A stretch of 64,000 bases of DNA. It comes from Provencibacterium sp. (GTDB lineage: Bacteria > Bacillota > Clostridia > Oscillospirales > Ruminococcaceae). Numbering within the stretch: the stretch's first letter is position 1; each line of letters opens with the position of its first letter. Below, one piece after another: positions 22,488 to 31,007 of this stretch. A program made the translations under genes and the position numbers. Location: NCBI GenBank assembly GCA_022793895.1, contig JAAWDS010000008.1, positions 34,417 through 98,416 of the forward strand, given 5' to 3'. Under the pieces are notes generated by a model, which searched no databases, had not been told where the DNA came from, and saw only the letters and a list, made by a program, of their open reading frames with translations.

Positions 22488-24155
22488 TTAACATGGGTGA
22501 AAATCAGATATGCGGGGTGGATTAAGGGTATCTGTGTAATATTTAATCCTCTCGTTGTAACTGCGGTCGGCGATGTTGATATCATAAACATAGAAGTAGC
22601 GCCGGCGTTCTTCGCCTTCCTCATAATCAAATACAGTTTTCTTTTCCTGATAGGACTCATCGATCAGCGATAGGATCGTAGGTTCGAAATCCTCAATATA
22701 GGATACCGGAGCGCGGGAAATTTTAAAGGGTCCGGCAGTGTCCTTTGATTTCACTAAAAGAAGGGGATTGTATCGGTTTTCCCACCCATGATCCGCAGTG
22801 ATGACAATATCGGTCTGATCATAAATGCCTTCATCCTTCAAAGCCTGTATAAAGTTTGCGATGATTCTTACACAGCCGAGCGACTGTTGATAGATCATAT
22901 CGTTTTCATGGATGTCCTTTACATAATCGACAATGTTGATATCGCCGTCATATTCCACGTATTCGCAATTTGCATTCATGTTGTAGGGGGTATGCACACC
23001 CTTGAAATAGTAGAATCGATAGGTCTTGTTTTTATTTTCAGAGGCTAGCTCTCCATCCAATATTTCTTGATTAAACTTTTGGTCGGCCATAATAAATTCC
23101 GTTTCTTTTTCATCATTTGTATCTACGGCTTTCAGATTTTCGATATCATTGTAGGAAAACCAGAAATAGGGCTTTAATACATGCGGCATGTAACGGAATG
23201 CAGTGATTTGAAGCATGACCTTAGAGAAGGAAAAGGACGGGGCTATCTCCTGCTCTCTTCTCACAATGTTTTGAATGACGCCGTCTAATGTAGGAGACAC
23301 CAGGTTCGACTGTACATAATAGCGCACGTCATAATGATTTTTTTTGAGTAACGGCAAAAACTGCGATTGATTGTAGATATAATCGATGTTTTTTCTAAAC
23401 GGAAGCTCTGCAAGCAGCTGATGGCCCGTTAAAATAGTCGCGCTGCCTTCTTCTGACCAACGTGACGTTCCGGCCGCATTTTCAAAAAACACAAAGTTCT
23501 CCAAGATCTGGTCCGCTTCGGGTATGTCTTCGATAGTCTGTCTGAAATAGCTTGATTGGTAAGCGTCGAAGAGCATAACAACAATGTTTTTTTCTTTGGA
23601 GAGGTTGAGCATTTGATCATCTCTAGCCACATAGTAGTCTTGATCTTTCGAAATATCGTTGGTGAGTCCAACAGTCAGCAGTGTAATACACTGAACGCCG
23701 ATAATCCCTAGAGAGATACCCTTGATCACCGATGAAAAGCCTTTTTTATTGCGGCAAAAAATACCTATCAAAACGGGAGCCAAAATCAATAGGATCCAGA
23801 TAGCCAAATTGATATAGGGCCAGCTTCCATATGCCTCCCAGTTAATTGCGGTTCCATCCATCTGTCCGTAACTGACAAACATCCAGTTTCCTTGAACATA
23901 CATAGCAAGAGCGATTCCAAATAAGAGATGAATTAAATGGGGATTGCCCTTCAACAGAAGGACGAGGACGGTTAAAAATACGCTCAACGCTATAAACAAC
24001 AAAAAATTTATGAGAGCGAACGCCTTTATACCAAACCAGAAGTTGGCGGCATTCGTCATGTAAATTTCCAGTGGCCCAAATATGAATAAAGTAAACGATA
24101 GTAGAAGAGAGGGGATTAAGGCCGTCCATATAGTGCTCCATTTATCTTTTTCCAT
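22488..24155 (-). CDS. Membrane sulfatase/LTA-synthase superfamily protein
   Basis: 555 residues. Four to five N-terminal membrane helices (about 10-180) precede a domain of the alkaline phosphatase/sulfatase superfamily that would face outside. Visible motifs are NIVVMLFDAY (metal-binding Asp after a beta strand), FENAAGTSRWSEEGSATILTG (the Thr/Ser region where the nucleophile and the ILTG motif lie), YFKGVHTPYN and ITADHGWENRYNP (metal-binding D-H). LTA synthases and phosphoethanolamine transferases share this architecture. ATG at 24155 follows GAAGGAGTGG. Located directly before the YidC-TagF fusion, it may move an alcohol-phosphate group onto the polymer, or hydrolyse it. Substrate unknown; the exact nucleophile is not certain. 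Confidence 0.78.
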   Translation of the reverse strand: MEKDKWSTIWTALIPSLLLSFTLFIFGPLEIYMTNAANFWFGIKAFALINFLLFIALSVFLTVLVLLLKGNPHLIHLLFGIALAMYVQGNWMFVSYGQMDGTAINWEAYGSWPYINLAIWILLILAPVLIGIFCRNKKGFSSVIKGISLGIIGVQCITLLTVGLTNDISKDQDYYVARDDQMLNLSKEKNIVVMLFDAYQSSYFRQTIEDIPEADQILENFVFFENAAGTSRWSEEGSATILTGHQLLAELPFRKNIDYIYNQSQFLPLLKKNHYDVRYYVQSNLVSPTLDGVIQNIVRREQEIAPSFSFSKVMLQITAFRYMPHVLKPYFWFSYNDIENLKAVDTNDEKETEFIMADQKFNQEILDGELASENKNKTYRFYYFKGVHTPYNMNANCEYVEYDGDINIVDYVKDIHENDMIYQQSLGCVRIIANFIQALKDEGIYDQTDIVITADHGWENRYNPLLLVKSKDTAGPFKISRAPVSYIEDFEPTILSLIDESYQEKKTVFDYEEGEERRRYFYVYDINIADRSYNERIKYYTDTLNPPRISDFHPC

Positions 24156-24231
24156 AACTTGAGATCCACTCCTTCAGAAGTTATTAACCTCGTTTCAAGA
24201 TTCTATAGGTTAAATAATTCATCAAATTAGT

Positions 24232-24272
24232 AGCTATTTTTCTGTTATTTACAGGAAAATAGCTGCTTTTTT
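24232..24272. repeat. Hairpin with U-tract in the ugd-sulfatase gap
   Basis: 14-bp arms AGCTATTTTTCTGT / ACAGGAAAATAGCT (one G-T type mismatch), 5-nt loop, followed on the plus strand by GCTTTTTTG. Its U-tract faces plus-strand transcripts although both flanking genes are on the minus strand. Confidence 0.55.
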
Positions 24273-24283
24273 GTTTTTAGAGT

Positions 24284-24315
24284 ACCGTTGACAAACCTAT
24301 AGATTTATCAACGGT
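24284..24315. repeat. Second hairpin in the ugd-sulfatase gap
   Basis: 12-bp arms ACCGTTGACAAA / TTTATCAACGGT (one mismatch) with an 8-nt loop that contains CTATAG, followed on the plus strand by TTCTTTT. The 260-bp gap otherwise shows no gene. Confidence 0.5.
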
Positions 24316-24415
24316 TTCTTTTGGGGCCTATATCTACTTGGGAAAAACAGAACAATCAAATGTGTACGTTAATAAAAGATTTTTTGCTTTTTTGTGACCG
24401 TTTACCAGCGTGACT

Positions 24416-25774
24416 TTATCTATAAGTTTCATTGGCGTCACCCTGATTACAGCCAACGCCATGATAATGAAATTGCTGTTTTACCTCTGTGTTTTTAGAG
24501 AATACATTTTTGAAATCGAAGAAATCATTCCCCTTCATGAGCTGCCGGACCCTCTGCATGTTGGCGCCTCTGAACTTGTGCCATTCGGTCATTAAAATCA
24601 ACGCATCGGTTTTTTCTACGCATTCATACTCATTTTGGCAATAGGTAATCGAGGCTTCCTGGGCCTGTAGCCTCCATCGGGCTTCCCGCATGCCCTGCGG
24701 GCAATAGGCGCGGACGACTGCTCCGGCCTCTATGAGTCCGGTAATGATGTCTAAAGAGGGGGCGTCTCTCACGTCGTCCGTCTCCGGCTTGAAGGATAAG
24801 CCCCAAACAGCGATACAGCGGCCGTTTAATCCGTCGTTTTCAGAGAGCGCATGGATAACCCGCTGAACCATTTTAGCTTTCTGCTTTTCATTTGCAGAGA
24901 TGGCGGCGCTGATCACCTGCATCTCTTCCCCATGCTGGCGGGCAATATCTACGATTGCACGGGTATCCTTTGGAAAGCAGGAGCCGCCGAAACCAGGGCC
25001 CGCATGTAGGAATTTCGGAGAGATGCGTCCGTCCATTCCCATACCGCGTGCGATTTCCTGGACGTTTGCCCCCACCTTATCCGCCAGTAAGGCCATTTCA
25101 TTGATAAAGGAGATCTTAACGGCGAGGAATGCGTTGGAGGCGTATTTAATCATCTCCGCGGTTTCTATGTTGGTCTCTAGAAACGGGATTTGGTTGATAT
25201 AAAGCACGTTATAGACCTGGTGCATGATTTCCCGTGCGCGGGCGCTGTCGCTCCCAATAACAATGCGATCCGGCGTTAGACAATCCCGGACGGCCTTCCC
25301 CTCACGCAGAAATTCAGGGTTGGAAACGATGTCGAAGGAAAAATCCGCCTTTCGATCGCTCAACATCTTTTGGATAACCGAACGGACCTTTTGCCCCGTT
25401 CCCACCGGGACGGTGGATTTATCTACAACGACCTTGTAACCGTTCATATAGCGCCCGATATCCTCCGCGGCGCGGATGACATACTGCAAATCAGCGCTGC
25501 CGTCCTCCTGCGGCGGCGTACCGACGGCAATAAAAATGACATCGCTTTTTTCAACCGTTTCCTGCATACCGGTGGAAAAATGCAGGCGATCCTCCGCGGC
25601 ATTTTTATCCAGCAGCTCCTTTAGACCCGGTTCATAGATGGGAAGGATCCCCTGCTTTAAACGCTCGATCTTCCCACTGTCTACATCCATGCAGATAACG
25701 TTCATGCCGAATTCGGCTAAGATGACCCCCTGCACCAGACCGACATATCCGGTGCCGATAACTCCGATCTGCAC
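24416..25774 (-). CDS. ugd: UDP-glucose 6-dehydrogenase
   Basis: 452 residues. Oxidises UDP-glucose to UDP-glucuronate with two NAD+. GTG at 25774 is the likely start, because GGGAGAGG is 5 nt upstream and the protein then begins with QIGVIGTGYVGLV; an ATG at 25792 has no ribosome site. The Rossmann motif GTGYVG is at residues 7-12, GTPPQEDGSAD and KSTVPVGTG follow, and the catalytic Cys lies in GGSCFPKDTRA near residue 263. A C-terminal UDP-binding domain with WGLSFKPETDDVRDAPS is complete. It supplies uronic acid precursors to the polymer. It lies 14 bp after gtrA. Confidence 0.93.
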   Translation of the reverse strand: MQIGVIGTGYVGLVQGVILAEFGMNVICMDVDSGKIERLKQGILPIYEPGLKELLDKNAAEDRLHFSTGMQETVEKSDVIFIAVGTPPQEDGSADLQYVIRAAEDIGRYMNGYKVVVDKSTVPVGTGQKVRSVIQKMLSDRKADFSFDIVSNPEFLREGKAVRDCLTPDRIVIGSDSARAREIMHQVYNVLYINQIPFLETNIETAEMIKYASNAFLAVKISFINEMALLADKVGANVQEIARGMGMDGRISPKFLHAGPGFGGSCFPKDTRAIVDIARQHGEEMQVISAAISANEKQKAKMVQRVIHALSENDGLNGRCIAVWGLSFKPETDDVRDAPSLDIITGLIEAGAVVRAYCPQGMREARWRLQAQEASITYCQNEYECVEKTDALILMTEWHKFRGANMQRVRQLMKGNDFFDFKNVFSKNTEVKQQFHYHGVGCNQGDANETYR

Positions 25775-25788
25775 GTGATCCTCTCCCT

Positions 25789-26205
25789 TCATTTGTTCCG
25801 GCTGTCTTTAAACACCGTCTTTTTACCTAAGAAATAATTGATGACGATGACGCCGATCGTTGTGATGTATTTTCCAATCCTCTGGTTAACTCCAAGGAGT
25901 TCAACTAGAATAATCAACCCAAAGTAATCCAGAAGCATGGTTGCGCCGCGTGTAATGACGAACCGGCCGAACTCTTTTGCCAGGCCGGAAAGGTTTTCAC
26001 ACCGGCTGCGGAACACAAAAAGTTTGTTTACCACATAGGCCGCGAGCTTGGTGACAAGCAGCGTAATAACGTTGGCGATGCGGTAATCCATCCCGGTAAA
26101 GAGCAGGATCTGGAAGAGCGCGATATTGAGTACGGTCGTCATAACGCCGAAGATGCCATATAGGATGGTCTCACGGTTGATCAGTTTCTTGATAAGCGTT
26201 TTCAA
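25789..26205 (-). CDS. gtrA: GtrA-family membrane protein
   Basis: 138 residues with four membrane helices, typical of GtrA proteins, which are thought to flip undecaprenyl-phosphate-linked sugars. Family segments are YGIFGVMTTVLNIALF, the AYVVNKLFVFRSR motif after helix 2 and NYFLGKKTVFKDS at the end. It overlaps or abuts the adjacent genes on both sides: the GtrB-like glycosyltransferase (16 bp upstream) and ugd. Together with the GT-C protein further upstream it makes a GtrABC-like set. Identification is at family level. Confidence 0.85.
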   Translation of the reverse strand: MKTLIKKLINRETILYGIFGVMTTVLNIALFQILLFTGMDYRIANVITLLVTKLAAYVVNKLFVFRSRCENLSGLAKEFGRFVITRGATMLLDYFGLIILVELLGVNQRIGKYITTIGVIVINYFLGKKTVFKDSRNK

Positions 26206-26221
26206 TATGCAGCCGCCTTCT

Positions 26222-27187
26222 TTATGAATGATGGGAGGAGGATTCGGTAGGCGCCGTCTCTATCTTCCGAACGCGGTACTGTATATCCTCCAAAATTTTC
26301 CGGTTTGCCGCAATCATATCGGCCTGTAAGCCGACAATGCCGGTCTGCGCTCCCAGCAGCATAAGAATGGCGGCGAGAATCAGCGATTGGATATGTCCAG
26401 CCCCTGCTCCGGCGAAGAAATAAAAGAGATACCGGACGCCTAACAGCAATCCCAGAAGGAAGACGGCGGCCCCCAACAGGCCGAAAAAGCGCAAGGGCTT
26501 GTACATCATGAAGGAGCGGATGATAACGGTAGCGGATCGTTTCATATAGGCCCACATACTTTTGAAGAGGCGCGAACTTCTGGTTTGCGGATTGGTACGG
26601 ATGGGAACGGAGGTCATGGCGATTTTGTCGTGGCCGGCCTGGATGATCGTCTCCAGCGTATAGGTATATTCGTTGATGACGTTTAGGCGCAGGGCCGCCT
26701 CTCTGGAGTAGGCGCGGAACCCGCTGGGCGCATCCGGGATACCGGTGCCGGAGGCGATGCGCACGACCCAGCTTCCTAAATGCTGAAATTTTTTCTTTTT
26801 CCAGGAAAAATGTTCGGTCTCATCGATGGGCCGTTCGCCAATGACGATATCGGATTTTTCCTCCAAGATGGGTCTTACCAGCTTTTCAATATCGGCGCCG
26901 CAGTATTGGTTGTCCGCATCGGTGTTGACAATGATATCGGCTCCCAGCCGCAGGCAGGCATCCAGACCGGCTTTGAAGCCGTGCGCCAGCCCCTTATTGC
27001 GCCGGAAGCTGACGATGTGATGAAACCCCAGCTCGCGGGCCACCTGGACGGTCCGGTCCGAGCTGCCGTCGTTGATGATCAAATATTCGATGGTGTCAAT
27101 CCCCTCAATCTGCTTTGGGAGATCGGCATAGGTTTCCGCCAGCGTTTTTTCTTCGTTATAGCAGGGGATTTGGATGATCAGTTTCAT
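26222..27187 (-). CDS. GtrB/DPMS-like polyprenyl-phosphate glycosyltransferase
   Basis: 321 residues, GT2 family. The N-terminal GT-A domain has PCYNEEKTLAETYADLP, LIINDGSSDRT and the metal-binding VNTDADNQY near residue 90. Two C-terminal hydrophobic segments (about 230-300) anchor it in the membrane, as in GtrB and dolichol-phosphate mannose synthases. The tail contains a short coiled-coil (NRKILEDIQYRVRKIE). It would move a sugar from a nucleotide donor onto undecaprenyl phosphate. ATG at 27187 with GGAGG upstream. It stands between the GT-C protein and GtrA. Confidence 0.85.
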   Translation of the reverse strand: MKLIIQIPCYNEEKTLAETYADLPKQIEGIDTIEYLIINDGSSDRTVQVARELGFHHIVSFRRNKGLAHGFKAGLDACLRLGADIIVNTDADNQYCGADIEKLVRPILEEKSDIVIGERPIDETEHFSWKKKKFQHLGSWVVRIASGTGIPDAPSGFRAYSREAALRLNVINEYTYTLETIIQAGHDKIAMTSVPIRTNPQTRSSRLFKSMWAYMKRSATVIIRSFMMYKPLRFFGLLGAAVFLLGLLLGVRYLFYFFAGAGAGHIQSLILAAILMLLGAQTGIVGLQADMIAANRKILEDIQYRVRKIETAPTESSSHHS

Positions 27188-27219
27188 GGTTCATTCAACC
27201 TCCATAAAAAGGTAAGAGC

Positions 27220-29688
27220 CTAAGAGATGATCTCAATCTTCGTAATGGGCAGGCACAGGTTACGGGCGGATTCCTTTGGAATATCAAAGTAGTCTCCGGT
27301 ATTCCAGGTGTCGCCTACCATAGTAATTTGAGTAAGCGAAGAAGGGGAAATAAGCTCCTTGGGGATGGGTACTTCAAAGGAAGAATACTGGAGGTGGTTT
27401 TCCTTTGTCAAAGTAATCTGATAGAAAGTTTCGTTCTGGATTTGGAAGGCGATGGAATATTTCTTACCTCCATCGAAGATCTCTTCCGGAAGTCCGTTAC
27501 AGGTAATCCGGACGGTGGGGTTTTGTGTGGACAGCAGAGGAAGGGAGAAGGAGGAACGTTCGCCGCTCCATGCAAAGCTGTCTACCGATTGATTTTCAAA
27601 GGAGTGGAACCCAAAGAGGAACGAGATGTCGTCCGGATCCATGTCCAAGGTCTTGTCGTATACGCGGTAAATACGTACCCAATGACCTCCCCTCCCGATA
27701 TGGAGAGGATAGATCATATCCAAGTTGTAAAACTCACTGATGATCGGATAGTATTGTTCCGATACCTTTTCTAAGCGCAGATCATTCAGCTCCGATTGGG
27801 AGACGACAAAAATGGGTGTATTGGGAAAATAGGGGAGGATATTTTCAAGGGATTTAGAGTTATAAACTAAATTACCGTTCGTTTCCCGCAAATTCGTCGT
27901 TAGCTGATAAGTCGGAAAGGTCTCCTCTGGATTGATGCAGATAATGCTTCCCTTTTGCACGGTATTTTTAATATCGGTAAGGAATTCCAGGTTTCCATCA
28001 TATTCATGGGTAACGGCTAAAACCGCGTTGAATGGGAGAGCTGTTGCGATGCCCACAGAGGCGATAACGGCCGCCATTTTCTTTGATTGGATAAACAGTC
28101 CTAAAAGGATGAGAGCGGCGGGGATGATGGTGGTAATAAAATATCTGGAGGAGCTATAATTGATTGGCGAATCGGGGCGGATGATAGTATAGATAGCAAT
28201 GGAATAGAGGAAAACATAAAAGAGGAGCTTTTGCCCTTCCGTCCATTTTTTATTCTTAAACGCTTTAAACAGGATGTAGGGAATGCAGATATAGGAGGTG
28301 GCCATCATAATATTGAATAAATTCAGGTGGAGAAGCGCTTCGATAGGTCCCTGGTTGACATAGAGTTCCCTGAACCGCCAGGATTCGCCTGGCGTGGGTT
28401 CGAGATTGTTGGTGAATCCAATATTATAAAATTGATAGAGAGTACAAAGCCCCAATAGGATACTTAAAATTTTAATACCGGGAACGCTCCAGCGCTCATA
28501 GAGATGGAGAAGGCCCTTGGAGATAGGGGAAGAACGCTGCATTTGTATCAGCGCGGCGGCCTGTATAGCGATGGCCAGCAAAACCAGAACGCTGGCTATC
28601 AGTAGCAGCTGCTGGAAGGAAAAGCGGTAATGGAACATTCTTGTCAACTGTCCGGAAGCATAGAGATAGGAGGTTTTTTGCGCATACAGCAAGGAAATAG
28701 GATAAAAGATACACATGCAAAGGTTGATAAATCCATAGATACGCTCGTTCTTTAACAGGCAAAGGAAGAACAGGCAGGCATAGAGGACAGGAATATACAT
28801 CAGCATGGAGAGGTGTGCAAAGCTAATGAGGCATAACGGGAAAGCAGCCAGCGCTTTATAGTGCAGATCCTTCTCTGTCAACAGGAAAAATGTGAATAGA
28901 AACAGAGCGGTTATCATCATTTCGGATAACGGGAGCTTTGCCAGATAGACGGTCAGCGGGGAAAACAGGAAGAGAAAGGTAGAAAGAAGGGCTGCCCAGG
29001 TTTTTACCTTGAGGTGGAGGAGACCGCCAAAGAGATAAACCCCACATAAGATATACAGCAGGGTTAATAGATTAGACATGCCCTCTAAGCCGAATATTTG
29101 GGCGGAAAGCGCCATAAACAGCGGCCAGGTAGAAAGCCCGTGGTATTCATAGAGAAGGGAAGTATCCTCTTCGGAAACCGGATACAGGTAAACTCCGGTC
29201 TGCGTTTTCTGAAGCTCTATCAGCTCTCTTTTGATTTTGACGGAATTGGAAGCAATTTCAAATTCTTTCAGAGACTTTACCGGTTCGGTACCACCGTTCA
29301 CAAGATCAATCGTTTTGGCTCCATAAACACCGGCGTCAAACAGTGGGGCAATAGGTAGCGATTTATAAACGGAGAATGGAACCATGCACAATAGGAGCGC
29401 TAAAATACAAAGACTGCCTCTTAAATCAAAAGTCAGGCTTTTGACGCCTGCGCGCCACTGCTTCCGAAATAAAATCAGAAGCAAAAGATGGATGCCGCCG
29501 CATAGGCTCAACACGGCTATTACCTGAAAAATTCCCAGGTAATATAGGAGGATCGCCATCGATAAATATTCTGAAACGGCGAGACCGCAGCCTACCGAAA
29601 GAAGGTGCAGAAAATGCTTTGGCTTCCATGCGGAAAGAAGCAAGCACAAGGCGAGGATATTGAGAATGAATAAAACGCCATAAATCAC
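27220..29688 (-). CDS. Polytopic GT-C-type glycosyltransferase
   Basis: 822 residues. The first ~570 hold about 13 membrane helices; the rest forms an extracytoplasmic domain with beta-rich character. A first large loop has FDAGVYGAKTIDLVNGG, where an acidic residue plays the catalytic role in GT-C enzymes, and YEYHGLSTWPLFMALSAQIFG is like the second conserved loop of the GT39/GT83-type families. GTG at 29688 is used because AAGGAGACGATACG precedes it. With the GtrB-like and GtrA proteins next to it, it probably transfers a lipid-linked sugar to the polymer outside the membrane. No exact family can be named. Confidence 0.72.
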   Translation of the reverse strand: MIYGVLFILNILALCLLLSAWKPKHFLHLLSVGCGLAVSEYLSMAILLYYLGIFQVIAVLSLCGGIHLLLLILFRKQWRAGVKSLTFDLRGSLCILALLLCMVPFSVYKSLPIAPLFDAGVYGAKTIDLVNGGTEPVKSLKEFEIASNSVKIKRELIELQKTQTGVYLYPVSEEDTSLLYEYHGLSTWPLFMALSAQIFGLEGMSNLLTLLYILCGVYLFGGLLHLKVKTWAALLSTFLFLFSPLTVYLAKLPLSEMMITALFLFTFFLLTEKDLHYKALAAFPLCLISFAHLSMLMYIPVLYACLFFLCLLKNERIYGFINLCMCIFYPISLLYAQKTSYLYASGQLTRMFHYRFSFQQLLLIASVLVLLAIAIQAAALIQMQRSSPISKGLLHLYERWSVPGIKILSILLGLCTLYQFYNIGFTNNLEPTPGESWRFRELYVNQGPIEALLHLNLFNIMMATSYICIPYILFKAFKNKKWTEGQKLLFYVFLYSIAIYTIIRPDSPINYSSSRYFITTIIPAALILLGLFIQSKKMAAVIASVGIATALPFNAVLAVTHEYDGNLEFLTDIKNTVQKGSIICINPEETFPTYQLTTNLRETNGNLVYNSKSLENILPYFPNTPIFVVSQSELNDLRLEKVSEQYYPIISEFYNLDMIYPLHIGRGGHWVRIYRVYDKTLDMDPDDISFLFGFHSFENQSVDSFAWSGERSSFSLPLLSTQNPTVRITCNGLPEEIFDGGKKYSIAFQIQNETFYQITLTKENHLQYSSFEVPIPKELISPSSLTQITMVGDTWNTGDYFDIPKESARNLCLPITKIEIIS

Positions 29689-29702
29689 CGTATCGTCTCC
29701 TT

Positions 29703-31007
29703 CTAATCAACCAAGCCCTCATAACGCGCGAACATGCCGTCTATCTCTTTCGCCAGCGTTTGGAGAACCTTGGCTTCTCCGTTCACGCCCATGATCTGAA
29801 GCTCGTACCGGACAGACTCTACTAATTCCTCCACCGGCTTCACAAACATGCGTTGGTTAAACAGACGTTCCCATCCCTCGCGGTAATGGGCGGGGGTGAA
29901 GGTTTTCAGCACATACTCCCGCGCGCGGTTTCCCATATCCCGGCCCGCCTTCTTATCCTGGAGCGCGCGCAGCAGCGCTTCCCGGATAGCAGGGACTTCG
30001 CCGGTACGATCGTCGAGCTTCCACAGGCAGTCATCCGGCAGTTCCCCATAAAAACCGGCGTTCCGTACAATGACCGGCTTCCCCTTTTCCATCTGTTCGA
30101 GCAGCGACCAGGAGGCGCCCTCAATTGCAGGCTTGCGCAGATTTATCAACAGCTCCGCTTGGTCATACAGTTGGCCAAGCCGCTCGTCGCTGACAGCGCC
30201 CTCCAAAGTCACCGCGTGATCCAGTCGGCTCTTTTGAATGAGCTGCCTCAATTGGTTGGCGTATTCGCCGGAAAGGGCGCCCGCGACGGTGTAATGAACG
30301 CTTTTTGCGAGCTTGGAATCCGAAGCAATCGCCTCTATAATGGGAAGAACCCGCTTGTTGACATTGACGTTCCCGACCGTCAGGATCTCCATCCGTTTTC
30401 CGTTTCCCGGCAAGGAGGGAGAGGGCTTGGAAGGCTGGTAGGGGAAATAGATAACCTGTACCGGCCCGCCATAACAGCTTTTTACAAACTCCTCATGGTA
30501 ATGGGAATGGACAACCACGCCCTTCGCCTGCCGGACGATTTCCGGCAGGCAATGATAGCGCAGGAAGTCGAGCCGGCTCCACCGCTCCGCATCCTGAAGG
30601 GCGGTTAATATCGAATCGCAGGCTTCCTTCCCATAGAGTCCGGTTATCTTTTGAATGTATTCCTCCGAGCTTCCCCGGTGCTGTAAAAAATAACCGTTGA
30701 AGAAATTGAGCATACAGATATCGTGCAGCACCAGGACTCCTGGATAAGCCTGAGCCATATCGTAAATATCGCTGTGGAAAAGGCTGTTGTCCCCCAGGTT
30801 GTAGACGGCGATATCATAGGAGGGGAGCTGGACGGCGGCTTCCGTTCCACGGAAGGGGATCACCTTCAGGGAAGTTTCATGGTAACGTTCCGCTTCGGGA
30901 GTGAAAATGGCGACGGTATGCTCCTCAGAAAGCGCCTCGCAGGCCAGCTTGGAATATTTACCGATCGCGCTCTGCGCGCTGAAAGGGGTGAACCAGGCGA
31001 TTTTCAT
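29703..31007 (-). CDS. GT4-family glycosyltransferase
   Basis: 434 residues, GT-B fold. ATG at 31007 (MKIAWFTPFSAQSAIGKYS) follows AGGAGG and overlaps the stop of the preceding gene by 4 bp (ATGA), so translation is coupled. The donor-binding half has LTVGNVNVNKRVLPIIEAI, GAVSDERLGQLYDQAELLINL and an E-x7-E-like EGASWSLLEQMEKGKPVI. A C-terminal extension of ~50 residues is helical. It belongs to the three-gene GT run 29703-33078; donor and acceptor are not deducible, but GDP-rhamnose, GDP-perosamine or UDP-glucuronate are made by the operon. Confidence 0.82.
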   Translation of the reverse strand: MKIAWFTPFSAQSAIGKYSKLACEALSEEHTVAIFTPEAERYHETSLKVIPFRGTEAAVQLPSYDIAVYNLGDNSLFHSDIYDMAQAYPGVLVLHDICMLNFFNGYFLQHRGSSEEYIQKITGLYGKEACDSILTALQDAERWSRLDFLRYHCLPEIVRQAKGVVVHSHYHEEFVKSCYGGPVQVIYFPYQPSKPSPSLPGNGKRMEILTVGNVNVNKRVLPIIEAIASDSKLAKSVHYTVAGALSGEYANQLRQLIQKSRLDHAVTLEGAVSDERLGQLYDQAELLINLRKPAIEGASWSLLEQMEKGKPVIVRNAGFYGELPDDCLWKLDDRTGEVPAIREALLRALQDKKAGRDMGNRAREYVLKTFTPAHYREGWERLFNQRMFVKPVEELVESVRYELQIMGVNGEAKVLQTLAKEIDGMFARYEGLVD

